In this document: positions 25,519 through 34,869 of the stretch, piece by piece
Layout of the letters: each line of letters starts with the position of its first letter
Position numbering within the stretch: position 1 is the first letter of the stretch
Origin: Paenibacillus tuaregi
GTDB taxonomy: Bacteria; Bacillota; Bacilli; Paenibacillales; Paenibacillaceae
Reading direction: 5' to 3'
Assembly: GCF_900086655.1 (NCBI RefSeq)
Contig: NZ_LT575476.1
Location: 265,117 to 329,116 of the forward strand
DNA: 64,000 nucleotides
Translations under genes and position numbers: made by a program
The notes under the pieces: generated by a model
Database searches by the model: none
What the model saw: only the letters and a program-made list of their open reading frames with translations
What the model was told of the DNA's origin: nothing

Positions 25519-27291
25519 ATGGAGAATTGGCTCGGGAGATCGTTGAAGAGGAAGCTGTCTCTGCTTATTATTATCGCAACACTCGTACCTTTGATGTCCC
25601 TTGGCTTTTTCTCGTACAAAATGGCTGAGGGACTGACTGAAGAGAAGGCGATCATCACGGGGATGAACACGCTCCGCCAGCTTGAGGCATACCTGGATAC
25701 TATGGTTAAGGATGCGGAGAATATGTCGCTCTTTCTGATTGGACACAGCGGAGTTCAAGATTACCTAAAGTCCCAGGTCTATGATCTGCGGCAGCAGACC
25801 ACGATAATCAGCTTTTTGACCAATCTGGCATTTTCTAAGCCCTATGTGGCGAACATTATCATTGATTCAATGGGGGAGAAAAGGTCAATCTCACAGAAAT
25901 CCCTGATCCGGTCTGAATTCAAGGATATTACCGAGACAGTCCCGGATTATTATAAAGACCATCCCAAGTGGTGGTCGGATGTTCACCGGCAGTGGACTTC
26001 TGACGGCGTAAGTCAGGTGATTACTCTGGCGAGACCGATCCGGAGCCTGGATAAGTACAAACAAATCGGCAAGGTTCAGATTAACCTGAACCAGGCGGTG
26101 ATCGCCAGACAGATCCAGCAGGCCGTGCTGGAGAAGAACGGGTTTGTGCTTCTTCTTGACGAGAAGGACCGGATTATCGCAGGCCCATCAGATATGGGGA
26201 TTAATCACCCTATAACCGGGTATTACCCTGACTTGAAACCTCTAGGAGGTGCAAGCGGGTATCTGGATTACGGAACAGGCTCAGACAAGAAGACTATTCT
26301 ATATAAAAAGATGTCCGGTGTGAACTGGAAGCTCGTAGGGATCATTCCTTCCCAAGAATACCGGTCACAGAATCATTATTTTCTTACCCTGACGGCTATC
26401 GCGGTTACCGTTGCGATTCTGTTTGTCATCGCGCTTGTACTCTTCCTGATCCAGAGAATTACGAATCCACTGTCCACACTCACGAAATTTCTCAAGAAGG
26501 CAAGCCCGGACGAGCCGCTGCCAGCTATCCCGGTTAAATCCATTGACGAGGTAGGCCAGCTCATCATCAGTTATAACCGGCTGAGCTCCCGGATTGTCAA
26601 GCTGACCGATGAGGTCAAGCTGAATGAGTCACTCAAGAAGGAAGCCGACATGCAGGCGCTTCAGATTCAGATTAACCCTCACTTTTTATATAATACGCTG
26701 TCTTCTATCCACTGGCTGGCGCTGATGAACCAGGATCACAAGATTGCTGACATGGTTGGCTCTTTAAGTAATTTTCTCCGGTTCAGCTTGAACAGCGGGC
26801 AGGAATATTGTCCGGTGCAACAGGAGATTCTGCATGTGCAGAACTATGTGAACATTCAGTCCATCCGCTATCCGGACAAAATAAGATTCGAGGTGCTGTC
26901 CGACCCCGGGATTCAGGACCGGTATATGCTGAAGCTGCTGCTCCAGCCACTGGTTGAGAACGCGATGCTTCACGGCATATTGAAGAGAGATGGAATTGGG
27001 ACAATCAAAATTGAAATCAGGCAGACAGATGAGGATTCCCTTCATTTCACGGTTGCGGACGATGGAGTTGGCATGCCAGACGAGCGGCTGCAGTCGCTGC
27101 GGAGCCAACTGACCGGTTCTCCGGTTCAGGACCGGGAGAAGCCGTCATCAGGAGGTTATGGGGCGCGTAATGTGCATAATCGGCTTGTCCTCCACTACGG
27201 CAAAGAAGCCGGCCTTCATATGGAGAGTACGGAGGGGGAAGGGACCCGGATTTCTTTCACGATTCCTTCCCAGGACGTTACACCGAGCTGA
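25519..27291 (+). CDS. YesM-type sensor histidine kinase
   Basis: Membrane sensor kinase of 590 residues. Transmembrane helix 1 (about 13-33), an extracellular dCache-like sensor (35-285), transmembrane helix 2 (about 288-311), HAMP (312-365), then a HisKA_7TM-like His_kinase domain with the phospho-acceptor H388 in QINPHFLYNTL, and an HATPase with VENAMLHG and DDGVGMPDE. It senses extracellular sugars or the sugar-bound binding protein in relatives. Partner regulator follows 98 nt downstream, then the ABC transporter it presumably controls. Confidence 0.93.
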   Translation: MENWLGRSLKRKLSLLIIIATLVPLMSLGFFSYKMAEGLTEEKAIITGMNTLRQLEAYLDTMVKDAENMSLFLIGHSGVQDYLKSQVYDLRQQTTIISFLTNLAFSKPYVANIIIDSMGEKRSISQKSLIRSEFKDITETVPDYYKDHPKWWSDVHRQWTSDGVSQVITLARPIRSLDKYKQIGKVQINLNQAVIARQIQQAVLEKNGFVLLLDEKDRIIAGPSDMGINHPITGYYPDLKPLGGASGYLDYGTGSDKKTILYKKMSGVNWKLVGIIPSQEYRSQNHYFLTLTAIAVTVAILFVIALVLFLIQRITNPLSTLTKFLKKASPDEPLPAIPVKSIDEVGQLIISYNRLSSRIVKLTDEVKLNESLKKEADMQALQIQINPHFLYNTLSSIHWLALMNQDHKIADMVGSLSNFLRFSLNSGQEYCPVQQEILHVQNYVNIQSIRYPDKIRFEVLSDPGIQDRYMLKLLLQPLVENAMLHGILKRDGIGTIKIEIRQTDEDSLHFTVADDGVGMPDERLQSLRSQLTGSPVQDREKPSSGGYGARNVHNRLVLHYGKEAGLHMESTEGEGTRISFTIPSQDVTPS

Positions 27292-27389
27292 GCAGCCGAA
27301 CTAAGAGCTTTGAGCCCGGATCAGATAGAGAGAGCAGATCAGGTGATTTTATTTACAACCAGGCAGCATACATGGAAGGGGAGAATCGG

Positions 27390-28940
27390 ATGAAGGTATT
27401 GATTGTTGATGATGAGGTGATTATCCGCACTGGACTAAGTACGGTCATCCGCTGGGAAGATCACGGATACACCATACTTGCACCTGCGGCTTCAGCTGAG
27501 GAGGCACTGGCGCGCATTCCTGAGGAGCGGCCTGAGATTATATTTACCGATATCCGGATGACCGGAAAGAGCGGACTTGATATGGCCTCGGAAGTGAAGA
27601 AGGAATTCCCTGAGACCGAGGTCATCGTGATTTCGGGCTTTGATGATTTCGTCTATGCCCAGCAGGCCCTGCGGGAAGGAGTGACCGATTACCTGCTGAA
27701 GACCAGCCCGCCTGACGAGATTCTGCGGGCTGCTGCACATGCCAAGAACCGCATTGAACAGCGGCGGCTGAAGGACAGGATGGGCAAGGAGCAGATGAAG
27801 GTGCTGAACCGCAGCTTCCTGCGGCGGCTGCTGGCCTCTGCCGCATCCCCAGATGAGGCCGCAGCCCTGGAGCTGTGGAGCAGATACCCGCAGCTCCGGC
27901 TGACCGCAGGCCAGGATGTGCTCCGGATCTGGATGATATCTGTGGCCGAGGTCGGAGACCAGATGAGTACAGTCGTGGAGGATAAGCTCTACAGTGCAAT
28001 CGGAGAGAACCTGGCCGAGCAGCTCCCCGGCGAATGGCTGCACTGGGCCGGCTCTCTGCTCTTCCTGGTTCGGGAAGAAGCCGGGCATACAGGATGGCAC
28101 CGGGTACAGTCTGCGCTGCGTCGGGCGGAGGACATGCTTGGCTGCCGGATCTTTGCAGCCTGCGGAAGTCCAGCGAAGGATACGGATGAGCTGAAGGGGG
28201 CACTAGAGACGGCTGTTCAAGCCTCATCTTATGTATGGCTCCTAAGTGAGGAGCCTATCGTACGTTATGAAGACATTAAAGACCGCAAGGGTCTGCGCAT
28301 CGTATGTACGATGGAGGAAGAAGCAGCGCTTGCCTCCCTGCTTAAATCCGGGGACCGGGATGGCCTTCGGCGCGGAATCACAGATATTTTGACCCGGGTG
28401 AAGGGGGATAGCGAGGCGACGCCAAGCTCGGTCCAGGCCTATCTTCAGTCGTTGCTAGTGGCGGGCTACCGCTGGCTGGAGCGGGCAGCACAGTCGATCG
28501 GCTATCCGAACCCTCTTCCCTATCGCGAGGAGTCGGACCGGGGAAAGTTAGCGAGCCATCCCGAGCAGGTACTGTTACGTCACTGCGAGGTGATCATGGA
28601 GCAGTACAGCCGGATGTTCTCGGGAACAAGCAGCGTCCAGCGGGCGATCTCCTATATTCATGAGCATTTGGATCAGAGCTTGTCCTTGGCTCAGGTAGCC
28701 AAGCATGTGCACATGAATCCGAATTACTTCAGTGAAATGTTCAAGCGTGAGACTGGCCAGAATTATATTGAGTTTGTAACGCAAGCCAAAATGCGCCGCG
28801 CCATGACCATGCTTAGTGAGACACCGGCTAAAATCAGTGAAGTGGCCAATCAGATCGGATATGAGGACATTAAATATTTTAACCGGCTCTTCAAGAAGTT
28901 TACGGGCCAGACTCCTTCGGAATTTAGGGGCAAAAGCTGA
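27390..28940 (+). CDS. YesN-type response regulator (REC + AraC HTH)
   Basis: Regulator of 516 residues: receiver domain (1-120) with acidic pocket VDDE and phospho-acceptor Asp54 (IIFTDIRMTGKSG), a variable central region, and a C-terminal AraC double HTH (SLAQVAKHVHMNPNYFSEMF, ISEVANQIGYEDIKYFNRLF, GQTPSEFR). ATG 27390 follows AAGGGGAG; the upstream in-frame ATG has no site. It should activate the downstream binding protein and permeases on signals from the kinase. Confidence 0.93.
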   Translation: MKVLIVDDEVIIRTGLSTVIRWEDHGYTILAPAASAEEALARIPEERPEIIFTDIRMTGKSGLDMASEVKKEFPETEVIVISGFDDFVYAQQALREGVTDYLLKTSPPDEILRAAAHAKNRIEQRRLKDRMGKEQMKVLNRSFLRRLLASAASPDEAAALELWSRYPQLRLTAGQDVLRIWMISVAEVGDQMSTVVEDKLYSAIGENLAEQLPGEWLHWAGSLLFLVREEAGHTGWHRVQSALRRAEDMLGCRIFAACGSPAKDTDELKGALETAVQASSYVWLLSEEPIVRYEDIKDRKGLRIVCTMEEEAALASLLKSGDRDGLRRGITDILTRVKGDSEATPSSVQAYLQSLLVAGYRWLERAAQSIGYPNPLPYREESDRGKLASHPEQVLLRHCEVIMEQYSRMFSGTSSVQRAISYIHEHLDQSLSLAQVAKHVHMNPNYFSEMFKRETGQNYIEFVTQAKMRRAMTMLSETPAKISEVANQIGYEDIKYFNRLFKKFTGQTPSEFRGKS

Positions 28941-29014
28941 ATTTTGTCCCTCTATAGTCTGAATTATCTCCCCTATGGACGAAATTCCTCCTCTCTTATA
29001 CTTGTATTAATCCA

Positions 29015-29028
29015 TTTAACCGCTTACA
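29015..29028 (-). promoter_or_regulatory. cre-like site 1 before binding-protein gene
   Basis: On the minus strand TGTAAGCGGTTAAA, one mismatch from the cre consensus. A -10-like TATACT (28997-29002) lies just upstream. Confidence 0.5.
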
Positions 29029-29035
29029 ACACAAA

Positions 29036-29049
29036 TGGAAGCGCATTCC
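29036..29049 (+). promoter_or_regulatory. cre-like site 2 before binding-protein gene
   Basis: TGGAAGCGCATTCC, one mismatch from TGNAANCGNNNNCA. Two sites 21 bp apart suggest cooperative CcpA binding. Confidence 0.5.
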
Positions 29050-29083
29050 TAACTAGCCCTAGATATATTGAGGAGGATGACGA

Positions 29084-30409
29084 ATGAAGAAAATTCGTAC
29101 ATTGGGTCTTGCCCTGCTAATGATGGCCATGTTCCTGACTGCTTGCGGGGAGAGCAGCAGCACCAAGAATGCTGAGGGCGAAGCGTCCAAGGATGGAAAG
29201 GTGAAGCTGACCATCTGGCACAACTTCGCTGGCGATGACCTCAGAGCCAAAACCGTAAGAAGTCTGATTGACCAATTCGCCAAGGACAACCCGAATGTTG
29301 AGCTTGATGCTCAAGCCATTCCAGTGGACGGCTACCGTCAGCGCCTAAGTACTGTGGCGGCTGCCAACGAACTGCCGGATGTATTCTTCGTCTATGCGGG
29401 CAGCCAATCGTCCGAGCTGCACAAGGCGGGCTTGCTGCAGCCGATTACAGAGCTGGTAAACAAGAACGCGGATTGGAAGAACCAGTTCCTTCCGGGCGCT
29501 TTTGAACCGTACTCTTTTGAGCCAAACCAGATTTATTCTGCCCCTATCTCGATGTCCGCAACTTCAATCCTCTATTACAATAAGTCGCTCTTTGACAAGC
29601 ATAAAGTGAAAGTCCCTATAACCTGGGATGAAATGATGACCGCCATTAAGGTGTTTAATGAGAACAAAGTAACTCCGATCGCGCTCGGTAACAAAGCGAC
29701 ATGGGTTGCACAGTCCACGATTCTGGGCTCTCTGGCTGACCGCGTCACGGGTACAGAGTGGTTCAAGAATGCGGTTGCCCAGAAGGGAGCCAAATTCACG
29801 GACCCTGAGTTCATTAAAGCACTTGGATACTTCAAGCAATTGGTGGACAACAAGGCCTTCCAAGAAGGCGCCAACAGTATTGATAATACCCAAGCCGAGC
29901 AGTACTTCATTCAAGGCAATGCGGCTATGATGATCAGCGGAGCATGGACTCTGACGAACCTTGCGGCATCTTCCAGTGAAGAGCAGATGAAGAACATTGA
30001 GGTAACTACACTTCCATCGATCCCAGATGGCAAGGGTGAAGCAGGCACGATTTCCGGCGGCGCAGGCGGTGGTCTTGCCCTAAGCAAACGTACGACTGGC
30101 GCAACGAAGGAAGCCGCACTAAAGCTGATCTATGCAATATGCGGACCCGATGCACAGAAGGCAATTGCTGAAAGCAACTCCATGGTTATGTTTGATACCC
30201 AAGTGGATAAATCCAAAGTTAGCTCCCTGTATTACAAAGCGTTTGAGCTTGTGAAGAAATCCAAAATCACACCAGTCTACGATGCCTACCTGTCTGCAGA
30301 TGCTGGGGAGGCTATCAATAACGGTCTTCAGGAAATTATGATGGGCGGCTCGGTCGATGCAGTTGCCCAGAAGCTTCAGGATGCGCAAGCGAGATCTGCC
30401 ACACCATAG
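29084..30409 (+). CDS. Sugar-binding lipoprotein (family 1 solute-binding protein)
   Basis: Extracellular receptor of 441 residues for a CUT1 sugar transporter. Signal peptide ends at the lipobox LTA-Cys21. The mature protein has the SBP family 1 fold, with KLTIWHNFAGDD at the start and the hinge-like ANELPDVFFVYAGSQ. Ribosome site GAGGAGG. It follows the YesMN genes and precedes both permeases; no ATPase gene is present. Ligand unknown, probably an oligosaccharide. Confidence 0.93.
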   Translation: MKKIRTLGLALLMMAMFLTACGESSSTKNAEGEASKDGKVKLTIWHNFAGDDLRAKTVRSLIDQFAKDNPNVELDAQAIPVDGYRQRLSTVAAANELPDVFFVYAGSQSSELHKAGLLQPITELVNKNADWKNQFLPGAFEPYSFEPNQIYSAPISMSATSILYYNKSLFDKHKVKVPITWDEMMTAIKVFNENKVTPIALGNKATWVAQSTILGSLADRVTGTEWFKNAVAQKGAKFTDPEFIKALGYFKQLVDNKAFQEGANSIDNTQAEQYFIQGNAAMMISGAWTLTNLAASSSEEQMKNIEVTTLPSIPDGKGEAGTISGGAGGGLALSKRTTGATKEAALKLIYAICGPDAQKAIAESNSMVMFDTQVDKSKVSSLYYKAFELVKKSKITPVYDAYLSADAGEAINNGLQEIMMGGSVDAVAQKLQDAQARSATP

Positions 30410-30455
30410 AAGGGCGTAAAAGCCGCTGCATTAAGGAAGGAGGCTGAGGCTGGCC

Positions 30456-31331
30456 ATGCCAACGGCTATACGAAGTAAAGGTTTTATAGCAATTGCCCTG
30501 CTCCCGGCGCTGCTGCTGTTTCTGGTCTTTGTAATCGTGCCAATCTTCTGGTCCGCATATTATGGCCTGTATGATTGGAAAGGACTCGGTGCAGCCAAAT
30601 TTATAGGGATAAACAACTATAAGGTGATTTTAGAGGACCCAATTTTTTGGAGAGCGCTTAAGAACAACCTGATCCTGGTTGTCTCTTCGATCCTAGGACA
30701 GATTCCCATCGCACTTCTGCTGGCGCTCGTGCTGCTTAAGAATACGTTCTTCACCCGGCTTGTACGCTCGGCTGTCTTCATGCCGATGGTTCTCTCGACT
30801 GTAGTTGTCGGACTGATCTGGGGATATATCTATAATCCCCAGTTCGGTATCCTTAATTACATCCTGGAGCACATCGGACTTGGCTCCTGGGCCCGCCCCT
30901 GGCTCTCCGATCCGAAGGTGAATATGTATGCGATCTCGATTCCGATCAACTGGGCCAACATTGGTCCATATCTGGTGATCTTCATCGCGGCTCTTCAGAA
31001 TATTTCACCAGAAATTGACGATGCGGCCAAGATTGACGGAGCTGTGCGCTGGAAGAAGCTGCTTCATGTAACCCTGCCAATGGTATGGGGGACGGTTGTG
31101 GTTACCATGGTACTTTGTATTTCGGGGAGCCTTAAGGCCTTCGATCACGTTATCGTGATGACCGGGGGAGGCCCGGCCCAATCGACAGAACTGCTTGCGA
31201 CATACATGTACAACAACACATTTAAGGTTTACCGCTACGGTTACGGTTCCGCGGTATCCACGATGATTATGATTATTAGTGCCCTATTGATCGGAATTAA
31301 CTACATCGTTACCCGAAGAAAAGCAAGCTAA
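30456..31331 (+). CDS. Sugar ABC transporter permease (MalF/UgpA type)
   Basis: Membrane permease of 291 residues with six predicted helices and the EAA loop EIDDAAKIDGAVRWKKLLHV. The FDHVIVMTGGGPAQSTE stretch is typical of the MalF/UgpA group. It starts at ATG 30456, somewhat far (12 nt) from AAGGAAGGAGG, so initiation may be weaker than for the binding protein. Confidence 0.93.
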   Translation: MPTAIRSKGFIAIALLPALLLFLVFVIVPIFWSAYYGLYDWKGLGAAKFIGINNYKVILEDPIFWRALKNNLILVVSSILGQIPIALLLALVLLKNTFFTRLVRSAVFMPMVLSTVVVGLIWGYIYNPQFGILNYILEHIGLGSWARPWLSDPKVNMYAISIPINWANIGPYLVIFIAALQNISPEIDDAAKIDGAVRWKKLLHVTLPMVWGTVVVTMVLCISGSLKAFDHVIVMTGGGPAQSTELLATYMYNNTFKVYRYGYGSAVSTMIMIISALLIGINYIVTRRKAS

Positions 31332-31348
31332 CAGAAGGAGGGAGGGAC

Positions 31349-32251
31349 GTGAAACTAGAGACAACCGGAAATTCCGCGGCTGCCGGAAACACGGGAACCG
31401 CCCTGAAGACCCCGATTACCCAAAATTTTTGGCGCAGAGCGCTTGCCGGACTTGTCAGGCTTCCCCTGCTGATCTATGCCATACTGACGCTGTACCCGCT
31501 GTACTGGCTGTTTATCAGTGCCTTTAAAACGAACGAGGACTTCTTCAAGCGTCCTTATGGCCTTCCGCTTGTATGGATGAAGGAGAACATCACCCGCGCC
31601 TGGGATCTCGGACATATGGGTAGAGCGATGATGAACTCTGCGATTGTCACCATATTGGCTGTGGCCCTGACCATTATTCTTGGGCTACTGGCTGCTTATG
31701 CGCTGGCCCGATTCAATTTCAGATTCAAAAAGGTAGTTGTCGCACTGTTTCTGGCCGGCCTGCTGATCCCGATTCACAGCACATTGGTGCCGCTGTTCCT
31801 GATGATGAAGAAGATCGGATTGCTGGATACGTATGGTGCGCTGATTCTGCCGTATACAGCCTTTGAGCTTCCGATTGCGATATTCCTGGCGATGGCGTAC
31901 ATGGCTTCCATTCCGCGTGAAATTGAAGAAGCTGCCATGATTGACGGCACAGGATGGTGGGGAATCTTCGGAAGAATGATTCTTCCGCTCAGTACTCCAA
32001 TTATTGCAACGATCTCGATCTTGGCTTTCTTAAGATTCTGGAACGACTTCTCGTTCGCCCTGGTATTTATCAATTCCCAAAGCCTGAAGACGCTGCCGCT
32101 GAGTCTGTCTCTATTCTCGGATGGCTTCGGTACAGATTATGCCCTTACCATGGGGGCGATGGCGATCGCTGTAATCCCGACCATTGTTATCTATCTGATT
32201 CTTCAGGAGCAGATTATGAAAGGTATGGTAGCCGGCTCAATCAAGGGCTAG
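31349..32251 (+). CDS. Sugar ABC transporter permease (MalG/UgpE type)
   Basis: Second permease, 300 residues, with a 25-residue hydrophilic Ala/Thr-rich N-terminal extension before the first helix. EAA loop: EIEEAAMIDGTGWWGIFGRM. The C-terminus MKGMVAGSIKG is the family ending. GTG start at 31349 behind GGAGGGAGG, 17 nt after the previous stop. Ends the cassette. Confidence 0.93.
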   Translation: MKLETTGNSAAAGNTGTALKTPITQNFWRRALAGLVRLPLLIYAILTLYPLYWLFISAFKTNEDFFKRPYGLPLVWMKENITRAWDLGHMGRAMMNSAIVTILAVALTIILGLLAAYALARFNFRFKKVVVALFLAGLLIPIHSTLVPLFLMMKKIGLLDTYGALILPYTAFELPIAIFLAMAYMASIPREIEEAAMIDGTGWWGIFGRMILPLSTPIIATISILAFLRFWNDFSFALVFINSQSLKTLPLSLSLFSDGFGTDYALTMGAMAIAVIPTIVIYLILQEQIMKGMVAGSIKG

Positions 32252-32320
32252 GAACAACAGGTTAGACCCATAAGAAGAGCTTCCAATCAGATTCCCCAAC
32301 ATAGATCCCCCATGCTTCAT

Positions 32321-32358
32321 ACCAAAAAGACACCCTTTACTCAGGGTGCCTTTTTGGT
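32321..32358. terminator. Bidirectional terminator
   Basis: ACCAAAAAGACACCCT / AGGGTGCCTTTTTGGT, 16-bp stem with one mismatch, 6-nt loop. It closes the ABC cassette and, read backwards, kimA. The stretch 32360-32556 shows only a short TCCCTAGGGA palindrome. Confidence 0.85.
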
Positions 32359-32556
32359 GTTCCCGGGAAAGCTGCACACGTCACCTTAGTGCGCGGTGTG
32401 TGGCCCGGCGATCTTTATGCTTGGATGCCTTAAACATGCATGAGGATTGGGCAAAGCCCTTTTCCTAGGTGCGTAAATCACCGTTACGAAGCCCAGGAAG
32501 AGGGCCTTCACTTCTATCCAACTCCCTAAGTCCCTAGGGACGCAGTGGAGAGTGGA

Positions 32557-34377
32557 TTATTTTTTCAGACGGTAAGGAACCGTGGTAACAATGACCTTCT
32601 TGCTGTAGAGCAGCTTGGTGCGAATCATCAGGCCGGATTGGTTATGGAGAATATTATGCCATCCCTTCTTCGGAATGAATTGGGGGATTACCACAGTAAC
32701 CTGATAATTCGATTCACTGGCCTTTCGCTGCACGGTATCCACGAACTTGAGCAGCGGATGAATAATGCTCCGGTAAGGAGAGTAGAGGGTAACAAGGCGT
32801 ACGTCCGGCTGCCATTTCTCCCATTTGGCTTCGAATTCATCCTCGTCATGCCGTTCGAAAGGTACATAGACTGCAATAATCTGATGAGGGGATAGTGACT
32901 TCGCATAGTTCAGCGAGTTCTCCACTACATGGGTAATCCCTGCAACAGGTACAATAATCACATTGCCTTCAATTGGCACAGCCCGCTCGCAGGTGGTTAA
33001 TCTCAGCTGGTCTCCTACCGCTTCATAGTGCTTCCGGATCCGGTAGAAGAACAGAATAATCAGCGGCAGGAAGATCAATACCGGCCATACCTGATTGAAT
33101 TTGGTCAGAAAGAACATGAGCGATACGGTGAGACTGATCAAAGCCCCGATCGTATTGATGATAAATTTCGGTACCCAGCCTTGGGGCTTGGTGCGCAGCC
33201 ATTTCAGCATCATTCCGGTCTGGGATAGGGTAAATGGAATAAATACCCCGACCGCATACAGTGGAATCAGGTGCTCAGTCTGTCCTTTAAATACGACAAT
33301 CAGGATAATGGAGCAGACTCCCAGCATGATAATTCCGTTGGAATACCCCAGCCTGTCTCCTCGTACCGTGAACATTCTTGGAATGAATTTGTCTTTGGCC
33401 AGGTTTACAGCCAGCAGCGGGAATGCGGAATACCCCGTGTTGGCGGCCAGAATAAGAATCAGAGCCGTAGTTCCTTGGATAAAAAAGTACATGAAATTGC
33501 GGCCAAATGTCATTTCCGCGATTTGGGAAACTACCGTGACTTGAGCTTTAGGGGCTACCCCGTAATAATAAGCCAGGAATACAATTCCCGAAAACAGCAC
33601 AGCAAGCAGGGTTCCCATAGCCAGCAGCGTCTTGGAGGCGTTGTTCGGCGCCGGATCTTTAAAGTTCGGGATGGCGTTCGAAATCGCCTCAACCCCCGTA
33701 AGCGCAGAACTACCTGATGCAAAAGCCCGCAGCAGCAAGAATAAGCTGATGCCAGCGACAGGGGTTCCGATTGGAGCGTGCAGCTCAGCTGGCACATGGC
33801 CTGTCAGGATGTTAAATATGCCGACCCCGATTAGAATGAACAGAGCTAGAACAAACAAGTATACAGGGTAGGCCAGAATTGAGGCCGACTCCGTGACCCC
33901 TCTCAAGTTCAAGGTCGTGATGAATAATACAAAAATAATCGCAATAATTACCGTATAAGGATGCAGGCTGGGAAAAGCGGAGGTGATCGCATCTGTTCCT
34001 GCGGACACACTCACGGCTACGGTCAGAATGTAATCCACCAGCAGTGAACCGCCGGCTATTAGACCATAGTTCGTTCCAAGGTTTTCCTTGGATACCACAT
34101 AGGCTCCCCCGCCGTGCGGATAAGCAAAAATAATTTGACGGTAAGATAAAATTAGTGCGGTTAACAGAACCAGCACACCTACGGCAATCGGTATTGAATA
34201 CCAGAAGGCTGCCGCACTTATTGTAATTAGGACAAGCAGGATTTGCTCCGGCCCATAGGCAACGGAGGACAAGGCGTCAGAGGACAGAATGGCCAGAGCT
34301 TTGGTTTTGTTTAGTTTTTGCTCGCCCAGTTCTGTTGATTTCAGGGGACGCCCGATTAAAAATCTTTTTAAAGACAT
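32557..34377 (-). CDS. kimA: KimA-like high-affinity potassium importer
   Basis: APC-superfamily K+/H+ symporter, 606 residues from ATG 34377 (GTG 34389 overlaps the ribosome site). Identity with B. subtilis KimA (YdaO) is plain along the whole length, for example SIKRFLIGKPLKS-like SLKRFLIGRPLKS, ALAILSSDALSSVAYGPEQI, FAYPHGGGAYVVSKENLG, FIPFTLSQTGM, and HNILHNQSGLMIRTKLLYSK near the C-terminus. About 12 membrane helices are followed by a cytosolic c-di-AMP-binding domain from about residue 455. Its transcript leader carries a c-di-AMP riboswitch, so expression and activity are both damped when c-di-AMP is high. Confidence 0.95.
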   Translation of the reverse strand: MSLKRFLIGRPLKSTELGEQKLNKTKALAILSSDALSSVAYGPEQILLVLITISAAAFWYSIPIAVGVLVLLTALILSYRQIIFAYPHGGGAYVVSKENLGTNYGLIAGGSLLVDYILTVAVSVSAGTDAITSAFPSLHPYTVIIAIIFVLFITTLNLRGVTESASILAYPVYLFVLALFILIGVGIFNILTGHVPAELHAPIGTPVAGISLFLLLRAFASGSSALTGVEAISNAIPNFKDPAPNNASKTLLAMGTLLAVLFSGIVFLAYYYGVAPKAQVTVVSQIAEMTFGRNFMYFFIQGTTALILILAANTGYSAFPLLAVNLAKDKFIPRMFTVRGDRLGYSNGIIMLGVCSIILIVVFKGQTEHLIPLYAVGVFIPFTLSQTGMMLKWLRTKPQGWVPKFIINTIGALISLTVSLMFFLTKFNQVWPVLIFLPLIILFFYRIRKHYEAVGDQLRLTTCERAVPIEGNVIIVPVAGITHVVENSLNYAKSLSPHQIIAVYVPFERHDEDEFEAKWEKWQPDVRLVTLYSPYRSIIHPLLKFVDTVQRKASESNYQVTVVIPQFIPKKGWHNILHNQSGLMIRTKLLYSKKVIVTTVPYRLKK

Positions 34378-34465
34378 TCTCTCCACCACCAGTATGGTAA
34401 AAATTAAGACATAAACCCAAGTGCTTTACGAACTATACAATGTCCACAAGTCTAATCATACATAC

Positions 34466-34489
34466 TCAGGTTTTAAATATTCTGGTCAT
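34466..34489 (-). CDS. Possible 7-codon leader ORF between riboswitch and kimA
   Basis: ATG at 34489 followed by six sense codons (MTRIFKT) and TGA. A convincing ribosome site AAGGAAGGTGG stands 9 nt upstream. The spacer of this site (minus-strand GGATTCAACC, 34490-34499) is complementary at 9 of 10 positions to the conserved aptamer strand GGGTGAATCC (34573-34582). It could be part of the expression platform; translation is unproven. Confidence 0.35.
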   Translation of the reverse strand: MTRIFKT

Positions 34490-34516
34490 GGTTGAATCCA
34501 CCTTCCTTCTCAAATA

Positions 34517-34638
34517 ACGCTTACGGAGTTAGCTGTCGGATTCGGGCCCTTGAGTAGCCCTACCTTGTAATAGGATTCACCCCCCGGATCGATTCAATCC
34601 GTTAGAACGGTTCCCCCGCATCTTGTAAGATTTCAGCG
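34517..34638 (-). promoter_or_regulatory. ydaO-type c-di-AMP riboswitch
   Basis: The minus strand carries the aptamer landmarks in order: CGCTGAAA (5' P1 strand), GCGGGGGAACC, GGGGTGAATCC, AAGGTAGGGCTACT, CCCGAATCCGACAGCTAAC, and GTAAGCG closing the stem. In B. subtilis the same RNA element precedes kimA and switches it off on binding c-di-AMP. I see no strong intrinsic terminator between the aptamer and the start codon at 34377. Confidence 0.93.
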
Positions 34639-34817
34639 AATATATGGAAATTGAAAACCGATGATTATCATACTCTCGTACTCCATTCTTGTAAACACCT
34701 TTTCGTACTTCTTAAACTATCCTTAAGATTGCGGTGCAGGTATTTTTCTCATTTGGCGATTATTGTAATGCTCGGGCTGATTGTTTATTGTGCTTCAGAT
34801 TGACCTATGATCAAGAC

Positions 34818-34852
34818 AAGAACCCCCTGCCGGTCTCCCGGAGGGGGTTCTT
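34818..34852 (-). terminator. Terminator of the nucleotidase gene
   Basis: AAGAACCCCCT / AGGGGGTTCTT, 11-bp perfect stem, 17 nt past the stop codon of the minus-strand gene. Confidence 0.8.
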
Positions 34853-34869
34853 CACTATAAGGAATTGAA

